Origin: Eutypa lata
Taxonomy: Eukaryota; Ascomycota; Sordariomycetes; Xylariales; Diatrypaceae
Direction: 5' to 3'
DNA length: 64,000 bases
Assembly: GCA_022661535.1 (NCBI GenBank)
Contig: JAKULF010000008.1
Location: 1,736,001-1,800,000, forward strand
Shown: positions 23,070-33,897 of the stretch, piece after piece
Layout: each line of letters starts with the position of its first letter
Position numbering within the stretch: position 1 is the first letter of the stretch
Notes under the pieces: model-generated
Seen by the model: the letters and a program-made list of their open reading frames with translations, nothing else
The model's database searches: none
Told to the model about the DNA's origin: nothing
Made by a program: the position numbers and the translations under genes

Positions 23070-24314
23070 AATCGTGAAAAGCCCCGGTGTATAGTACCAC
23101 TTCTGAGAGAATAAGAGAGGAGAAACAATATGTTGATTATCCCTAATTTTGTTGAAGTGCGAAGTTGTGTGCTTGGGGTTGAGTTGTGTTGTTGATTGAC
23201 AACGTCCAAAAAAAAAATGCGGGTAGCCGCGGTGAAATCATAGGTCGTTTTTAAAACGGCGAGTGTGTACTTACACGCCGTGATGATGGTGTAGACTCCA
23301 ACACCAGCCAGCGAATTAGTTAGGCATCATTTATTAGTAGAATAGCATTTCATCCGAAGGAAGGAATTTGAATCTTGTCCTAATGGGTGGGTGTTTAATG
23401 AATTCCTTGTGTGCGTGAATATTGCAATTGCACAGACGAATTACGTTTGTTACCTCACCATCCGTCGTGATGATGCTCGGATTAGAAACCCGAAATAGTC
23501 AATCAAGGAGCAAGTTCCTTGATAATATAATCGCCACCCAGATTTACATATTTGTTGGTCATACAGTATTCTCTAATTCGGCACGGTTGTTTTATGGTTT
23601 GTGCTACATACATATACAAAGACATCATTATTCTGTAATTTGGAAGTATACACCTGTTTCTCGGTGATCTAAGCCGTGTAAGTAATGTATCGCATTCACA
23701 TGCATGGCAATGATATTACGTCCTCTCCCCCCTCCCCCGCGCCTCCCCCTTGAGCACCTAGTATCACATACCTTGGGAGCCAAGAGGGAAGCAAGGGATA
23801 ACTTATTACAGCTGCTCCGATGCCCCCCTTGCTAAACCTCGTTCCTCGAACAAGAATTTTGAACAAAAAATAATAAAAATATATTGCCTGGTCCAGGATT
23901 CGAACCTGGGTCTTCTTTTCTTGCCATTCTGTGGAGGTGGATTTATTCGCACAGGGTGTGAAGGGCCACCCGGATGTTTTTGCTGTGTACATTTGTACAA
24001 CCGCAGGGCATCGAACCCAAGACCTTCATTTGTTCTGTTTTGTTTTTTTTGGAGGGCGAAGATGTGTTACCACTACACTAACCTGGCCTTCAATTGTTGG
24101 GAGGTTAATGTCTTGTTATTACTTATATGGTTAACCGCCGAGTGATGGGGTATTGTCGTTACCTGGGATACTAACGATGGAGTGTATGTATGTATGTACG
24201 CAGCAACGATGACTTTCTTCTCAATTAACCCCTTTAATTGTCCGTTTATTTAACATAATGCAATATTGTAAATTTTCTACAGTGACAATGATTGATTGGT
24301 AAAGGGCCAAACCT
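23070..24314. other. Intergenic region holding a tRNA-like locus
   Basis: 1.2 kb between the PITH gene start and the Rrn6-like gene end. Apart from the tRNA-like units at 23886-24088 it holds AT-rich sequence and a CT/CCCC-rich patch at 23712-23750. No protein gene is seen. Confidence 0.5.
23886..24088 (-). pseudogene. Degenerate tandem tRNA-like units (tRNA-Gly-TCC-like)
   Basis: On the minus strand a 5' tRNA half (GGTTAGTGTAGTGGTAAC, an A-box match, 24082-24069) leads into an anticodon-stem-like CTTCGCCCTCCAA. It is followed by a first B box GGTTCGATGCC (24017-24007), whose T stem is imperfect. About 110 bases on lies a second, perfect T arm, CCAGG-TTCGAAT-CCTGG (B box 23906-23896), then ACCAGGCA, which pairs with the 5' GCCAGGT of the first half except for one A-A mismatch. 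So the 5' half matches the far 3' half, with a second tRNA-like 3' half in between. The loop suggests anticodon TCC (Gly), but position 33 is C instead of T. Either a tRNA broken by an insertion or two decayed copies. Confidence 0.5.
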
Positions 24315-27300
24315 TCAGAATCCACCCTTCCTCTTCGTCCGCTTCTTGGGTCTCTGTGCAAACGGCCCAGGAACCGGTTGGGACATTGTTACCGGGTCCG
24401 AGTGCACTGGGGCCTGTGAAGAAAATGCAGCAACGGGCTGCGTGCGCTGGGTAAAGCGCACTTCGGGTGCCGGCTGAGTCGATGGTAGTAGACTTGGTTC
24501 GCGCGATATCTGAAGGAGTGATTCTGCACGTCTTCTCTTTCGAGACTCCTTGGCGAGTTTCTTAGCCCTCCTCTGCATTCCCGGAGTTACCTCCTTCTCC
24601 TTATCTAAGTCGAAGACGTAGTCGTTCGGATCCGCCCCGATCTGCCATTGGCCGAGGAGCTCGAAGCGTTTCCTTGGAACGAACTTCCCGGAATCGGTAT
24701 AAGCTTTCAAGAGAGTCATTGCGGGCTCTTCCTCGTTCTCGTCTTGGGATTTTTCAGTGACTGTAGCCTGAGATTCTACACTCGACGATCTCTGGGATTG
24801 AGGCGCTGAAGAACTGGGGACGAGAAGGTCATCCGAACGGTCTAACTGAGATGCGGGCTGTGGCTCATGTTTCTGGCTCTCAGTTAAATCTGGTTTCCCA
24901 TATACTAGACCACATAGAGACAAGTAAAGGTCGCAAGCCATCTTCTGAAGCACCACTTGCCTCGACGCCGTTATCCAAGTGCTGCTCTCGTCATCTCGAG
25001 AAATACTGGTATTCAGTTTGAGCAGTCTGCTATGAATATCCCCTAGAGACGAGCCTGATTGCTCTGGTGCTGTACCACGGGATAGTCCAAATTCTAGAAG
25101 TAGCAAACTTGGGTCAATATGCTGAAGACGTTCAACTTCGACGTCCCATTCGCTAGCTATATAACTAATATCCTCGGGCAATGCATATTGGCGAATAATT
25201 TGTAGCCTATCTATTTGTTAGTACCAGCTAGGTCACCGAAACATGATGGGTGTCTTACAAGGTAGTGGCAGGCATTTTGCAGGTAGTGGTTGCTTCTTGG
25301 ACGGCATAATGAACGGCGTCGAATGTGTTCAAACCGAAGGCATCCTCGAAAGTTACTTGGTTATGGGTTGACACCTTGAATGTGTCGCCAAATTGTTCAT
25401 ATAGCAACTTGAGGAACCGCTTAGGGGCTAGAGGAGTCGAATGCCGGTTCTTCCTTTCAACGTCTCTCCTAGATAAATCCCATCCGCTCTCAACGATAGC
25501 AAGGTAATCCGGTACTATGAATCGTGACCCTAAATGTTGAATCATTTTCTTCCTTTCACGCAAGTGATTTGTAGGCTTTTTGATTTTATGGTTTGGGGTC
25601 GTTATCCTATTAACCGGTTTCGTTGATGATGTACACAGCTCGCTCACGATATTGAAATGAGTATCCAAAGTAACTAGCTGGTAGAAACGTATTTGTTGTT
25701 GAACAACTAAGCGTGTGGTTTCGCTAAGTGCCTCGGAAGATTGACTTGCTACGGTTACAGGACACAACTGTATGGCCTGGAGCGATGAGCTTCGTAGCGA
25801 ATTCCCAGAAGCCTCACGATTTACAGCCTCGCGACAGAAATTTATCAATTCTGGATTGTGCTTCGCAATATTGACATGGAAGACATCTAGCCAGGCATTT
25901 CTAGTCGAATAGATGGTAGCAAGTGTTGTTATCAGGCCCTTCGAGTTAGCTCCCGGAGCAATGTTTAGTTTCAAGCTGGGACCAGAGCCGTCCCGGTGGT
26001 GAGGCGAAGAAAGGAGAATCGACCAATATTTTATCGGCTCGTCCCATCTCAGGCCAGGTGTTGAAAAGAGACCAACTACGAAAAGTCTCGACGTAGTCAG
26101 AACAAAGAAATATCGCGGATCTTGCGGACTTGGTTGCACATCAAGAATACGAGCCAATCCTAGCCTAGGTACAAATGCTATATCCGGAAGGAACGTGTTG
26201 GTATTGAGGTCGAGAAGCCTAAGCAACTTTGAATTTCCTAGGAGCAACGTCGATGATCGCTCCAGGGGTGGGAATGCGCTCTGCGGCTGAGGTAGAGTCG
26301 TATCATCTTCAAGATCTAAATCCTCAAGCTCATGCAATGGATCTTCCGAACTGCCGACCCAGAAGATTGTATGCCAATCTGAACGCCCAGTAGCCTGATA
26401 GGGAAGCTGTTTTAAAACGCCGTCTTGGATGTTTCCGCATCTGTAAAGGTTAATCCTAGCTTTCCTAGAAGCCTTGAGCCTGATACCAGCGACATCCCAT
26501 ATGCTCCAGTAGCCTTTTTCGTCTATTAGACCAAGTTGCGCCGGTTTCGATCTCGTGTTAGGGTTGAACGCTGCGTCAGTATGAGAGCTCCCACCAGTCT
26601 CGCTTGTTGATAGAGAAAAGAGCGAGGTCGTCGCAATTCGAGAAGGTTCTTCACCACCGGGCAGTCTAGGTCCGATAGGGAGTTTTCCGAATTCTGGCTG
26701 GAACACTCGAGTCTCTGAATCCCACTGAACTATCAGCCAGCGCGTTGGGTCGTATCTCTTTGGGTCGACGACACATTTCATACGGCGGATTGAACCAATG
26801 CCACCCTCCCAGGTCGCTGGTTGATAGTCACTCACGTCCAGAAGTCGCAAGCCAACGGCCTCATCGCCCTTCCAACGCCATTCTACCTGATCCAACCTTA
26901 TCAAGCGGAGGACATTATTCGCTCCACCTACGGCTAGCGCAAGATAGGGGGCACTGGAAACACTTTGAGCATTGCTCCTGTCGGTTAATTCACCAAGTGC
27001 GAAAAGTGCGGGATGCCATAGCGCATCGTGATCCGGTTCCTGTGGTGAATGCGCTTCTGAGAGGAGATCATGGACTACTCCATTGCCAAGCCTTGACTCT
27101 GGGTGCGATTTTAGGAGCCATGTTTTCTGTCTCCTGCACTTTTGCCATGTACTCCCGGAAGTTTCATCCGGAGACTGTGGAGCAGGATTCCCCGAATACC
27201 ACTTCTTATAGGCGCCCAAGTCTTTAAAGCAGGGCCCTTCATGGGGTATTAGTTTGTGTTACTACTATTCGTCCAAGGTAAGGAAGGGGTACCTACCCTT

Positions 27301-27420
27301 TTGAGAAACGTTTCTCGCAGATTGCCAATTGCAATCCTCCGCCTGACCAACACCGAAAGGTTGAAATAAAAGGCGTCCTGCGTGTCCTATAAACGATTCT
27401 TTGGGATGCCTCTCAGTCAT
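24315..27420 (-). CDS. RRN6: RNA polymerase I initiation factor Rrn6-like
   Basis: Core-factor subunit for rDNA transcription in the nucleolus, 997 residues. Exons 27420-27297, 27236-25259 and 25206-24315; the last acceptor is preceded by a perfect TACTAAC branch site. The first exon gives MTERHPKESFIGHAGRLLFQ, matching the GH.GR...P start of fungal Rrn6 proteins; the long second exon alone lacks an ATG at its start, which shows the first exon is needed. The body is a WD/beta-propeller-like region (WHPALFALGELTDRS, LALAVGGANNVLRLIRLDQV). The C-terminus is the Lys/Arg-rich AQRPKKRTKRKGGF, a typical Rrn6 end and likely nuclear signal. It is divergent from Spc25 with 485 bp between starts. Confidence 0.9.
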
Positions 27421-27905
27421 TGGGGGAACCGCGCTCGTATATCCTCTGAATGATTATCAACCGCTTTCGACTGTACATAGCGATGCTTGAGCAAGCCAGA
27501 AAGCCATAGAAAGAGATCTTCAAGAAAAGACAAGGTAACTTAATATTAACTAGTTATTAAGGAACCAGAAAAATAATTAACGAATACATATTTTTGATTT
27601 TAATTGATTAAACGCAAGTTTAAGTCCAAGTTCACGTTAAAAAAAGAAAGGTTCACAGCACCGTTTTTAGGTATGGCCTGTGCGCTCCTCCGCCAACGCC
27701 AAACTTTTAAAGTAAACAATGGGGTAGGCATTCAAGGGCATTCTAGCGCTAATTAGTCTAATTGACTTTGTTACGAGACCCATGTCATACCTCTCTCCCC
27801 TCTATCTAATTCGAATCATTTTACCGCGCCAGGCTCCTAGTTTCAACGTATTCCTCGACTTGTACCGAAAATTCACCTGAGGTAATCTATTCAACTGTCG
27901 CGATA
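27421..27905. promoter_or_regulatory. Divergent promoter region between Rrn6-like and Spc25 genes
   Basis: 485 bp between the two start codons, AT-rich in its middle (27535-27650). No other gene is possible here. Shared regulation of a nucleolar and a kinetochore gene is an inference from spacing only. Confidence 0.5.
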
Positions 27906-28812
27906 ATGAGTTCAGCATTCGAGCCCTCGCTTTCCTCAAGCCTAAGTAGCCGACCGCCAATGTCGGCGACCGCCCCATCCATGGCAGACTCTCTGCCCAG
28001 CATCAACTTCGGATTTGACGAATTGCGCGATCGCATGAGCAAATTCAGCTCGAAATTCGACGCGTTTATCGAGCAAGGAAGAAAGCGGGTTTTGGAGGAG
28101 CGCAACCAGTTCCGCATGAATGTCGCTGAACTACAAGGTAAGCAAAAAGAAAAAAGAACAAGCAACGCACATATTGCAATACAATGGAGGGTTGAAAGAA
28201 GCAGGTGGAAGGTCGGGCAGATGGACCAAAAATACTGATTCGATCATTTGTTTCGCACATACAGAGGACCAGCGCATGAAGAAGAAGGACATGGAGATCC
28301 TGCAGCACAAGACGAACACGCACCAACAGACGATCTCGCGGGAGGCGGCGGAGAAGCGCGAGATGCAGGCGGCGATCGCGCAGCTGAGCGAGCAGCGGGA
28401 CCGGAACATGGCGACGCGGGACGCGCTCTCGCAGCAGATCGCGGAGACGCAGCGGGAGATCGAGGGGCGGCTGGCGGCGCAGCGGGCGCACGCGGCGCGC
28501 GTCGAGGGCCAGGCCCGCTTCAACGTGCCCGAGCTCGACTTCTGGGTCTCGAACCTGTGCCTGAAGATCGAGGGCGCGGGCCAGACCGACCGCCTCAAGT
28601 TCGTCTACTCGCACCTCGACGACCGCGACTGGGACCGCGAGGCCTGGTTCGAGCTCTCGACCGCCTCCCGCGACTACGACGTGCGCCACTGCCGCCCGAA
28701 GCTCGAGCGCGAGAAGGTCGACAGGGTGCTCGAGCGCGTCAATGAGACGCGGGAGCTGGTTGTCTTGCTCAAGGGGATGCGGGAGCTGTTTGTCGAGGCT
28801 ATGAAGTCGTGA
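27906..28812 (+). CDS. SPC25: Kinetochore protein Spc25 (Ndc80 complex)
   Basis: Subunit of the Ndc80 complex that, with Spc24, anchors microtubule-binding Ndc80/Nuf2 to the inner kinetochore. Exons 27906-28137 and 28265-28812 give 259 residues. The N-terminal region (SLPSINFGFDELRDRMSKF) is the fungal Spc25 start. A long coiled coil covers about 60-150 (KKKDMEILQHKTNTHQQT, EIEGRLAAQRAHAARVEGQA). The C-terminal globular domain reads ELDFWVSNLCLKIEGAG, then FVYSHLDDRDWDREAWFEL. The acceptor ACATACAG/AGG keeps the frame. The second exon has nearly all G/C third positions, the first does not. Confidence 0.94.
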
Positions 28813-29565
28813 TTGGGGGGAGAAGGCCCCCCGTGATGTACGTGCTACGAGACGGAACGCTTTGCTTAGGAAGCTATGGAAAAACAGAGGAAGAGATGAA
28901 TGCACTCGTCTCAAAATCCAGTTGGTAACAACCAATTGGGTAGGATCGAAGAATATCGTGGCTATGAAGATAGATACCTAGCCTCGGCTCTGCTACCGAG
29001 GAAGACGAGGGGGCGTAGAACGCAATACCCGATCGTCCATAGGGCTATCTGCAGCAGTCATTTGCATGATCATGTCAAAGGCGATGTTGGAAGTCTACAA
29101 TTGTCTTCTGCACTTGGAAATGAATGCCTTAGGTGGTGGGCTGGCTATCGCTTGTTTGGAGTACGGAGTTTTGCGGCAGCTGTTGGACTGGACGAATACC
29201 ATGACCGATGAACGATACGTACCTACATACTATTATCATTATACTACAAATTGCATATACAAGTCTTTCTAGAAGTGACAGACCTAAAAACTTTAGTTAG
29301 GATCGGATTAATGTATGAGGTTATCTTCATCCTTTCTGTGTGTTGCCCCCTGGGTAAGTACATCACAGTACTTCAGATGGCAGTTGCAGGCAGCTGGAAA
29401 TCTATCAACCTCACACACCTGGCCCCACTACGCGTCTGCTCAAGTCTCACAGTCTTTACTCGTGTCTTATGTGTGTACATCAGCCGTGTCAAGGAAACCT
29501 CAAGATACTTTTAGACTGGCAAATAAAATAAACAACACAAATCAAGTCGAGCTGCCATCATCATC
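28813..29565. other. Intergenic region between Spc25 and MOZART1 genes
   Basis: 753 bp, no gene. The last 120 bases contain the likely leader of the MOZART1 gene. Confidence 0.5.
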
Positions 29566-30092
29566 ATGCCTCCACCCGCCGCCAGTGACAACGAGAAGCA
29601 GCAGGCTGCCCAGCAAGCCGTTGACATTCTCCACGAGATATCCACGATCCTGGTACGTTCGTCTGTTTTTACTCATTTATCTATCTATTGCATTCAGGGG
29701 GAGGAAACCTTAACAACAACAACCAATTACATTGTTCGAATAGCCTATTTTCTCTCCCATTTTCAAGTCTAGGTTTTTATCTTATTTACAAGACCTGAAC
29801 TAACGAAACCTAAAAATTAAAATAAAAGAACTGCCATCTCGACCGCCGGACGTTGTCCATCTGCATCTCCATGATCGAGAATGGTGTGAACCCCGAAGCC
29901 CTCGCTGTGAGTAGTTAACCTTGATGATTAGAGAGTAACTCCCTCCTCCTCCCCCTTGAATGTTAAAATTCCACCTACCTACTTAACTTATGCAAGCGGG
30001 TGGCTGACGTGAAAATCCCCGTGTGCCAGAATGTGGTGCAGTACCTGCGGAAAGAGTCGCAGAAGATCGACTTCGCTAAGGGGGCCCGATGA
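29566..30092 (+). CDS. MZT1: MOZART1 homologue (gamma-tubulin complex microprotein)
   Basis: Mitotic-spindle organizing protein 1, a 75-residue subunit that binds the N-termini of gamma-tubulin complex proteins and is needed for microtubule nucleation. It has three small exons: 29566-29652, 29829-29906 and 30030-30092, all in phase 0. The protein reads [20 protein letters not shown], then [20 protein letters not shown] and [19 protein letters not shown], matching the family along its full length. Automatic gene finders easily miss it because no single exon exceeds 87 bases. Intron acceptors are AAAAG/AAC and TGCCAG/AAT. Confidence 0.93.
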
Positions 30093-30741
30093 GCATTGCT
30101 CTCTTTCTTTCTTCCCGCGTTGTTGGATTTAATGATGGTGATGAAGGCGTGGCGTTAGGTGTATAGGGGTGGTTGGTTGGTCTTGGAATGCAATCGGCAT
30201 TGGTATTGCAGTCTTGGCATTGCCTTTTATTATTATTTTTGTATCGAGTCTCTTACTTTCAGTACTCGACGAATAATAGAGCTGAGCTATGTTATAATAC
30301 CATTTGAAGTATTTACTGTGAAGGGTGCTATAAAGCCTTCTACCTTGAACATTGATCTTGACAGGGTCGAATAATCAATGGCATATTTCAAGGGCCTGTC
30401 ACAGAGGTCAATTTGATAGAAAGGGGGCTGATGGTAGCTAACGTAGGCTTTTGAAACCCGAATATAGTCTGTTGAAAAAAGGGCCCAAAGGCATCTTAAT
30501 TTGCCTCGATATATAGCGATAGGTATCAACTCTCTAGGTATCTATGAAGAGGAAGTTATCTGCTCGCCCCCCATAGCTCATATAGATACATTGTACAGAA
30601 ATGCAATACCGTACACCCAGCTATCCTTTACACAAACTCCATACCTCCCTTGAAAATCAAGCATTATATATCACGACGCGGTCTTCGTACATACAACTCT
30701 ATGCTATCAGTGGTTCTTGCGGTGGGACTGAACGAGCCCTT
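30093..30741. other. Convergent 3' region of MOZART1 and membrane-protein genes
   Basis: 649 bp between two stop codons with no gene seen. Confidence 0.5.
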
Positions 30742-32610
30742 CTATTCTTCCTCGTCAGTATCCGCCCACCGCGTCCAACCGCTTCGCGGCCCATTTTCCT
30801 TATCGATGCCCGCACCGCCCGCATATTTGCTCTCTTCTTCTTCCCATTTCAGTCGCTCGACCCTCGAGCGCGCCATATAGGCACGGGCGAATCGCCAGGC
30901 CTCGGCATCGGCGAGGTTCCACGCCTCCACGGTGTTGCGTATCCGCACGTTTTCGTCTGCTTTGGATTTGATGATGTCACGCGCTTTTTGCAGGAGTGCT
31001 GGCTCCTGTACCAGGTCGTCCTCTTTTGGGATCGGCCCGTCGTTCGGATCGTGTTGCGGTTTCGGGCGCCTCTCCGGCCCTGGGACCGGGGTCTCCGATT
31101 TGCCATCATCCGTGGCGTTATGAGGAATCGCGAACCCAAACCACCAGTCCAGGTCCTGCGGAACACTTTCCCTCTCGGCCGTCATCCAGACGGAATGCGC
31201 CGTGGCGTGTTCTCCAGCAACAGCTTCCTTGAACTTGATGAGACGAGGCGTGCCACCAACGCCTGTTCCAAGCAGGTCCTTGAAGAGCTTCCGAAGCCAC
31301 TCGTCGCGCTTCGTCTCCCGTCTAACCCACGAGATATCAATAGATTCACGGAGGGCATTGACGGTTTGCAAAGTATACGGGTGAGGGACAGTTCCAATAC
31401 TGAACAACCCAGAGGTATTACGATAGAGGGCGGGAGTTGCAACTTTCATAGGATTAGACGCCATGCACGGTGAACATTTCGGAATATTAGGTGGGCAAGA
31501 GGAGGGTTCTGGCGTATCTCTGCACGACGCAAGCCTTGTGGCAAGGTCCAAAGCCGGTTCAATCATATATGTCGTATGTTCCGGTAAAGGCTTGAGGACA
31601 GCTATACCACGATCGAATATGTCCTGCCAAGTGAGATGTAAATGTGAATTTATCAACAAGTTTAACTTCTGCAATCCAGAGGCACGACTAGGGTTCATCG
31701 CATCTGCGACCTTGGGGTACTTCCTTTCCAGAGTATCCGTGTCGTAGAATGCCAACGCATCGTGTGTTGGATCGACTTGAAAAGTGTCACTCGAGACGGC
31801 GGAGATAAAATCCTTGGCACCCTTGACTTGCGGGCTTCGAAGGACCTGCGTAATGGCTGCTGTGATCTCGGCCTTAGAACCAGCGAACAATGCATCTTGT
31901 AAACCTTCCCACCTTGTCAAGGTTGGGTATTCTCCGCGACGCAGATATGAGATCAATGCATCTTGGCGTAGTCCCATGGGAAACAAGTATTGGTGGGATA
32001 GCAATCCTCCCCCCATATTCTCCCAAGCCAGCCATCGCATCACGTCTTTTTTAAGCCCGGGTTCGAGTTCTAACCTTTGCAACTCATTATATATAGGATT
32101 GTTCGTGGCTTCAGCCGCACTTAAGATAATTGGCCTAAATCCTTGTGCCCACCAAGCACGCCTCCAAGTAAGGAGCAATTCACTTTCAGCCTCCTTAGTG
32201 GATTCGTCTTTTTTCACGGTCGTGTCGTAGTAACAGTATATCGGCGGTCTCTCCTTTAGAGGAGGAAGAAGGGAACGGTTTTCATCTAAGGTGACTGAAG
32301 AAGAAAACGGACTAAGCCAGTTCCAATTCGAGTACCAGGAGCTTTCTCCATATGTAGAGTTCTTCTGGATGGGTGGTGGATGCGCGGCAGGTCTGAAAGG
32401 GTTCAAGATACTTGATGAAAAGGAATCTTTGAACTTGGGTATAGAGATCTTGTGATCGGCTAAACTCTTGGATAGACTTGGTCCTGTTGGTATCGAGCTC
32501 GGCAAGGTGAAAAAGAGCGTGAATAGGGCGAAAAGTCCTAGACTAACGAGAAAAAAGGAGATTCGACGAGGTCCGACTCGTAGGCCGAGAATAGTATGTC
32601 GTTTCGGCAT
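30742..32610 (-). CDS. Type II membrane protein, glycosyltransferase-like, function unknown
   Basis: A single exon of 622 residues. The ATG at 32610 (MPKRHTILGLRVGPRR) is the first in frame; further codons upstream lack ATG. A basic N-terminus is followed by one hydrophobic segment (ISFFLVSLGLFALFTLFF, about residues 18-35), then Ser/Pro-rich stalk and a large lumenal domain, the layout of a Golgi type II enzyme. One block, KKDVMRWLAWENMGGGLL, resembles the K.D..R...L...GG segment of Och1/GT32-type transferases, but the DxD that should follow is absent (SHQYLFPM). A YDTDTLERKYP occurs about 120 residues later and could serve instead. Many Cys cluster at SCRDTPEPSSCPPNIPKCSP. The C-terminus is charged. 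The enzymatic role is inference; I do not know the family name. Confidence 0.75.
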   Translation of the reverse strand: MPKRHTILGLRVGPRRISFFLVSLGLFALFTLFFTLPSSIPTGPSLSKSLADHKISIPKFKDSFSSSILNPFRPAAHPPPIQKNSTYGESSWYSNWNWLSPFSSSVTLDENRSLLPPLKERPPIYCYYDTTVKKDESTKEAESELLLTWRRAWWAQGFRPIILSAAEATNNPIYNELQRLELEPGLKKDVMRWLAWENMGGGLLSHQYLFPMGLRQDALISYLRRGEYPTLTRWEGLQDALFAGSKAEITAAITQVLRSPQVKGAKDFISAVSSDTFQVDPTHDALAFYDTDTLERKYPKVADAMNPSRASGLQKLNLLINSHLHLTWQDIFDRGIAVLKPLPEHTTYMIEPALDLATRLASCRDTPEPSSCPPNIPKCSPCMASNPMKVATPALYRNTSGLFSIGTVPHPYTLQTVNALRESIDISWVRRETKRDEWLRKLFKDLLGTGVGGTPRLIKFKEAVAGEHATAHSVWMTAERESVPQDLDWWFGFAIPHNATDDGKSETPVPGPERRPKPQHDPNDGPIPKEDDLVQEPALLQKARDIIKSKADENVRIRNTVEAWNLADAEAWRFARAYMARSRVERLKWEEEESKYAGGAGIDKENGPRSGWTRWADTDEEE

Positions 32611-33429
32611 ATTGAATAGAACTAAATTTCGAGGTCGTTTATGAAGGATGGGAAAGCCCACAGGCTATGGACATTAGAAAAACCCAACAGTAAGTCGGGC
32701 ATATGATGCCGGAGCTATTGAGGGGATGTCCTCTAATTCAAGAATACCGAAGTAGTTAGAGGGAGACTGTCAAAGAAGAAGGTTTCATGGTACAAGAATG
32801 CTTCAAGGTTGGCAGGTCAGCCAGCCCAAAGTAAATATGCGATGGGGTGGTTGTCGCTAAGAATAAGGTTGTATGTGACTTAGGTAGTTATCTGCCCTTG
32901 TGCAGATACTTTGAATAGTTTAAGGGTGACGGCATTCGCGATAGCCTTATTACGCACGTAGACGACGTGGACTTCAATCTTTAACTTCCTTTAATAGGTA
33001 CTGTGGAACATACTGCGGTGCCTGACAGGAGGGCAGGGGTTTGATATCCAAACATTTGAACATTTCTTAGCCCCTGTCAGACTGAGACCCTGGTAGAGGT
33101 ACGTAACACTACATTAGCCACGAATAACATAGAATGAAGCTCTGGGGATTGGTTATGTGGCTGATTCAATCCAGACAAGCCACAGCAAAAAACTTTGCTA
33201 GCTACCAGCTGTCAAAAACTGTTTACCACTCCTGCCACTCTGACCATATCATCCGATCGCTTGGTCCCACCCCACCTCCACGTGACGTTAGATAACCGCA
33301 CCTTTCTCACACACAACCTAAAATTCCATTAAAATAAATCTCGGCTTTACGACACTTAGGCCTGCCGTCATCAACGCCTCAAGTCAACACAACTCAAGAA
33401 AGACAACCAAAGTCTTCAAATCAGCGACA
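32611..33429. promoter_or_regulatory. Divergent region between membrane-protein and eS25 genes
   Basis: 819 bp between divergent starts. A CACGTGACGTTA word at about 33280-33292 combines E-box-like and CRE-like cores in the eS25 upstream flank. It is about 140 bp from the start codon, so a promoter role is plausible but unproven. Confidence 0.4.
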
Positions 33430-33897
33430 ATGGCACCCGCAGCGAGTACCGGTGCGAAGAAGCAGAAGAAGAAGTGGTCAAAGGGAAAGGGCAAGTTTAC
33501 CATCAATTTCCTCGAGAACGTTTGCAGTCTTTGATGAGACAACGACTGAAGCCGTCGTGTAAATCGTTCAAGTGAGCTTTGGCTAACATTGCATCACTTT
33601 TATAGTAAAGGACAAGGCCCAGCACGCCGTCCTTCTTGACAAGACCACCTCCGAGAAGCTCTACAAAGATGTCCAGTCCTACCGCCTTGTCACAGTTGCC
33701 ACCCTCGTCGACAGACTAAAGATCAACGGCTCGCTGGCGCGACGGTGTCTGAAGGATCTTGAGGAGAAGGGTCAGATCAGGCCCATCGTTACCCACAGCA
33801 AGATGAAGATCTACAGTATGTGCATTTTCGAATTCCGAAATACTCGGAACTATTCACTGACAATTCAATAGCCCGAGCTGTCGGTGCCTCGGACTAA
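33430..33897 (+). CDS. RPS25: 40S ribosomal protein eS25
   Basis: Small-subunit protein of 98 residues. Exons 33430-33490, 33606-33815 and 33872-33897. Sequence landmarks: MAPAASTGAKKQKKKWSKGK, then VKDKAQHAVLLDKTTSEKLY, RLVTVATLVDRLKINGSLAR and the end KIYTRAVGASD. The first intron starts with GC, not GT (AAAGG/GCAAGT), and ends TATAG; only this choice yields the conserved KGK-VKDKAQ junction, and no GT nearby works. The GC donor otherwise matches U1 perfectly, as is usual for GC-AG introns. Confidence 0.96.

Noticed and set aside
28248..28745. Second plus-strand frame of 165 codons over the Spc25 second exon
   Set aside because: It overlaps the clear Spc25 coding frame and has the Gly/Ala/Arg-rich composition of a shifted GC-rich frame.
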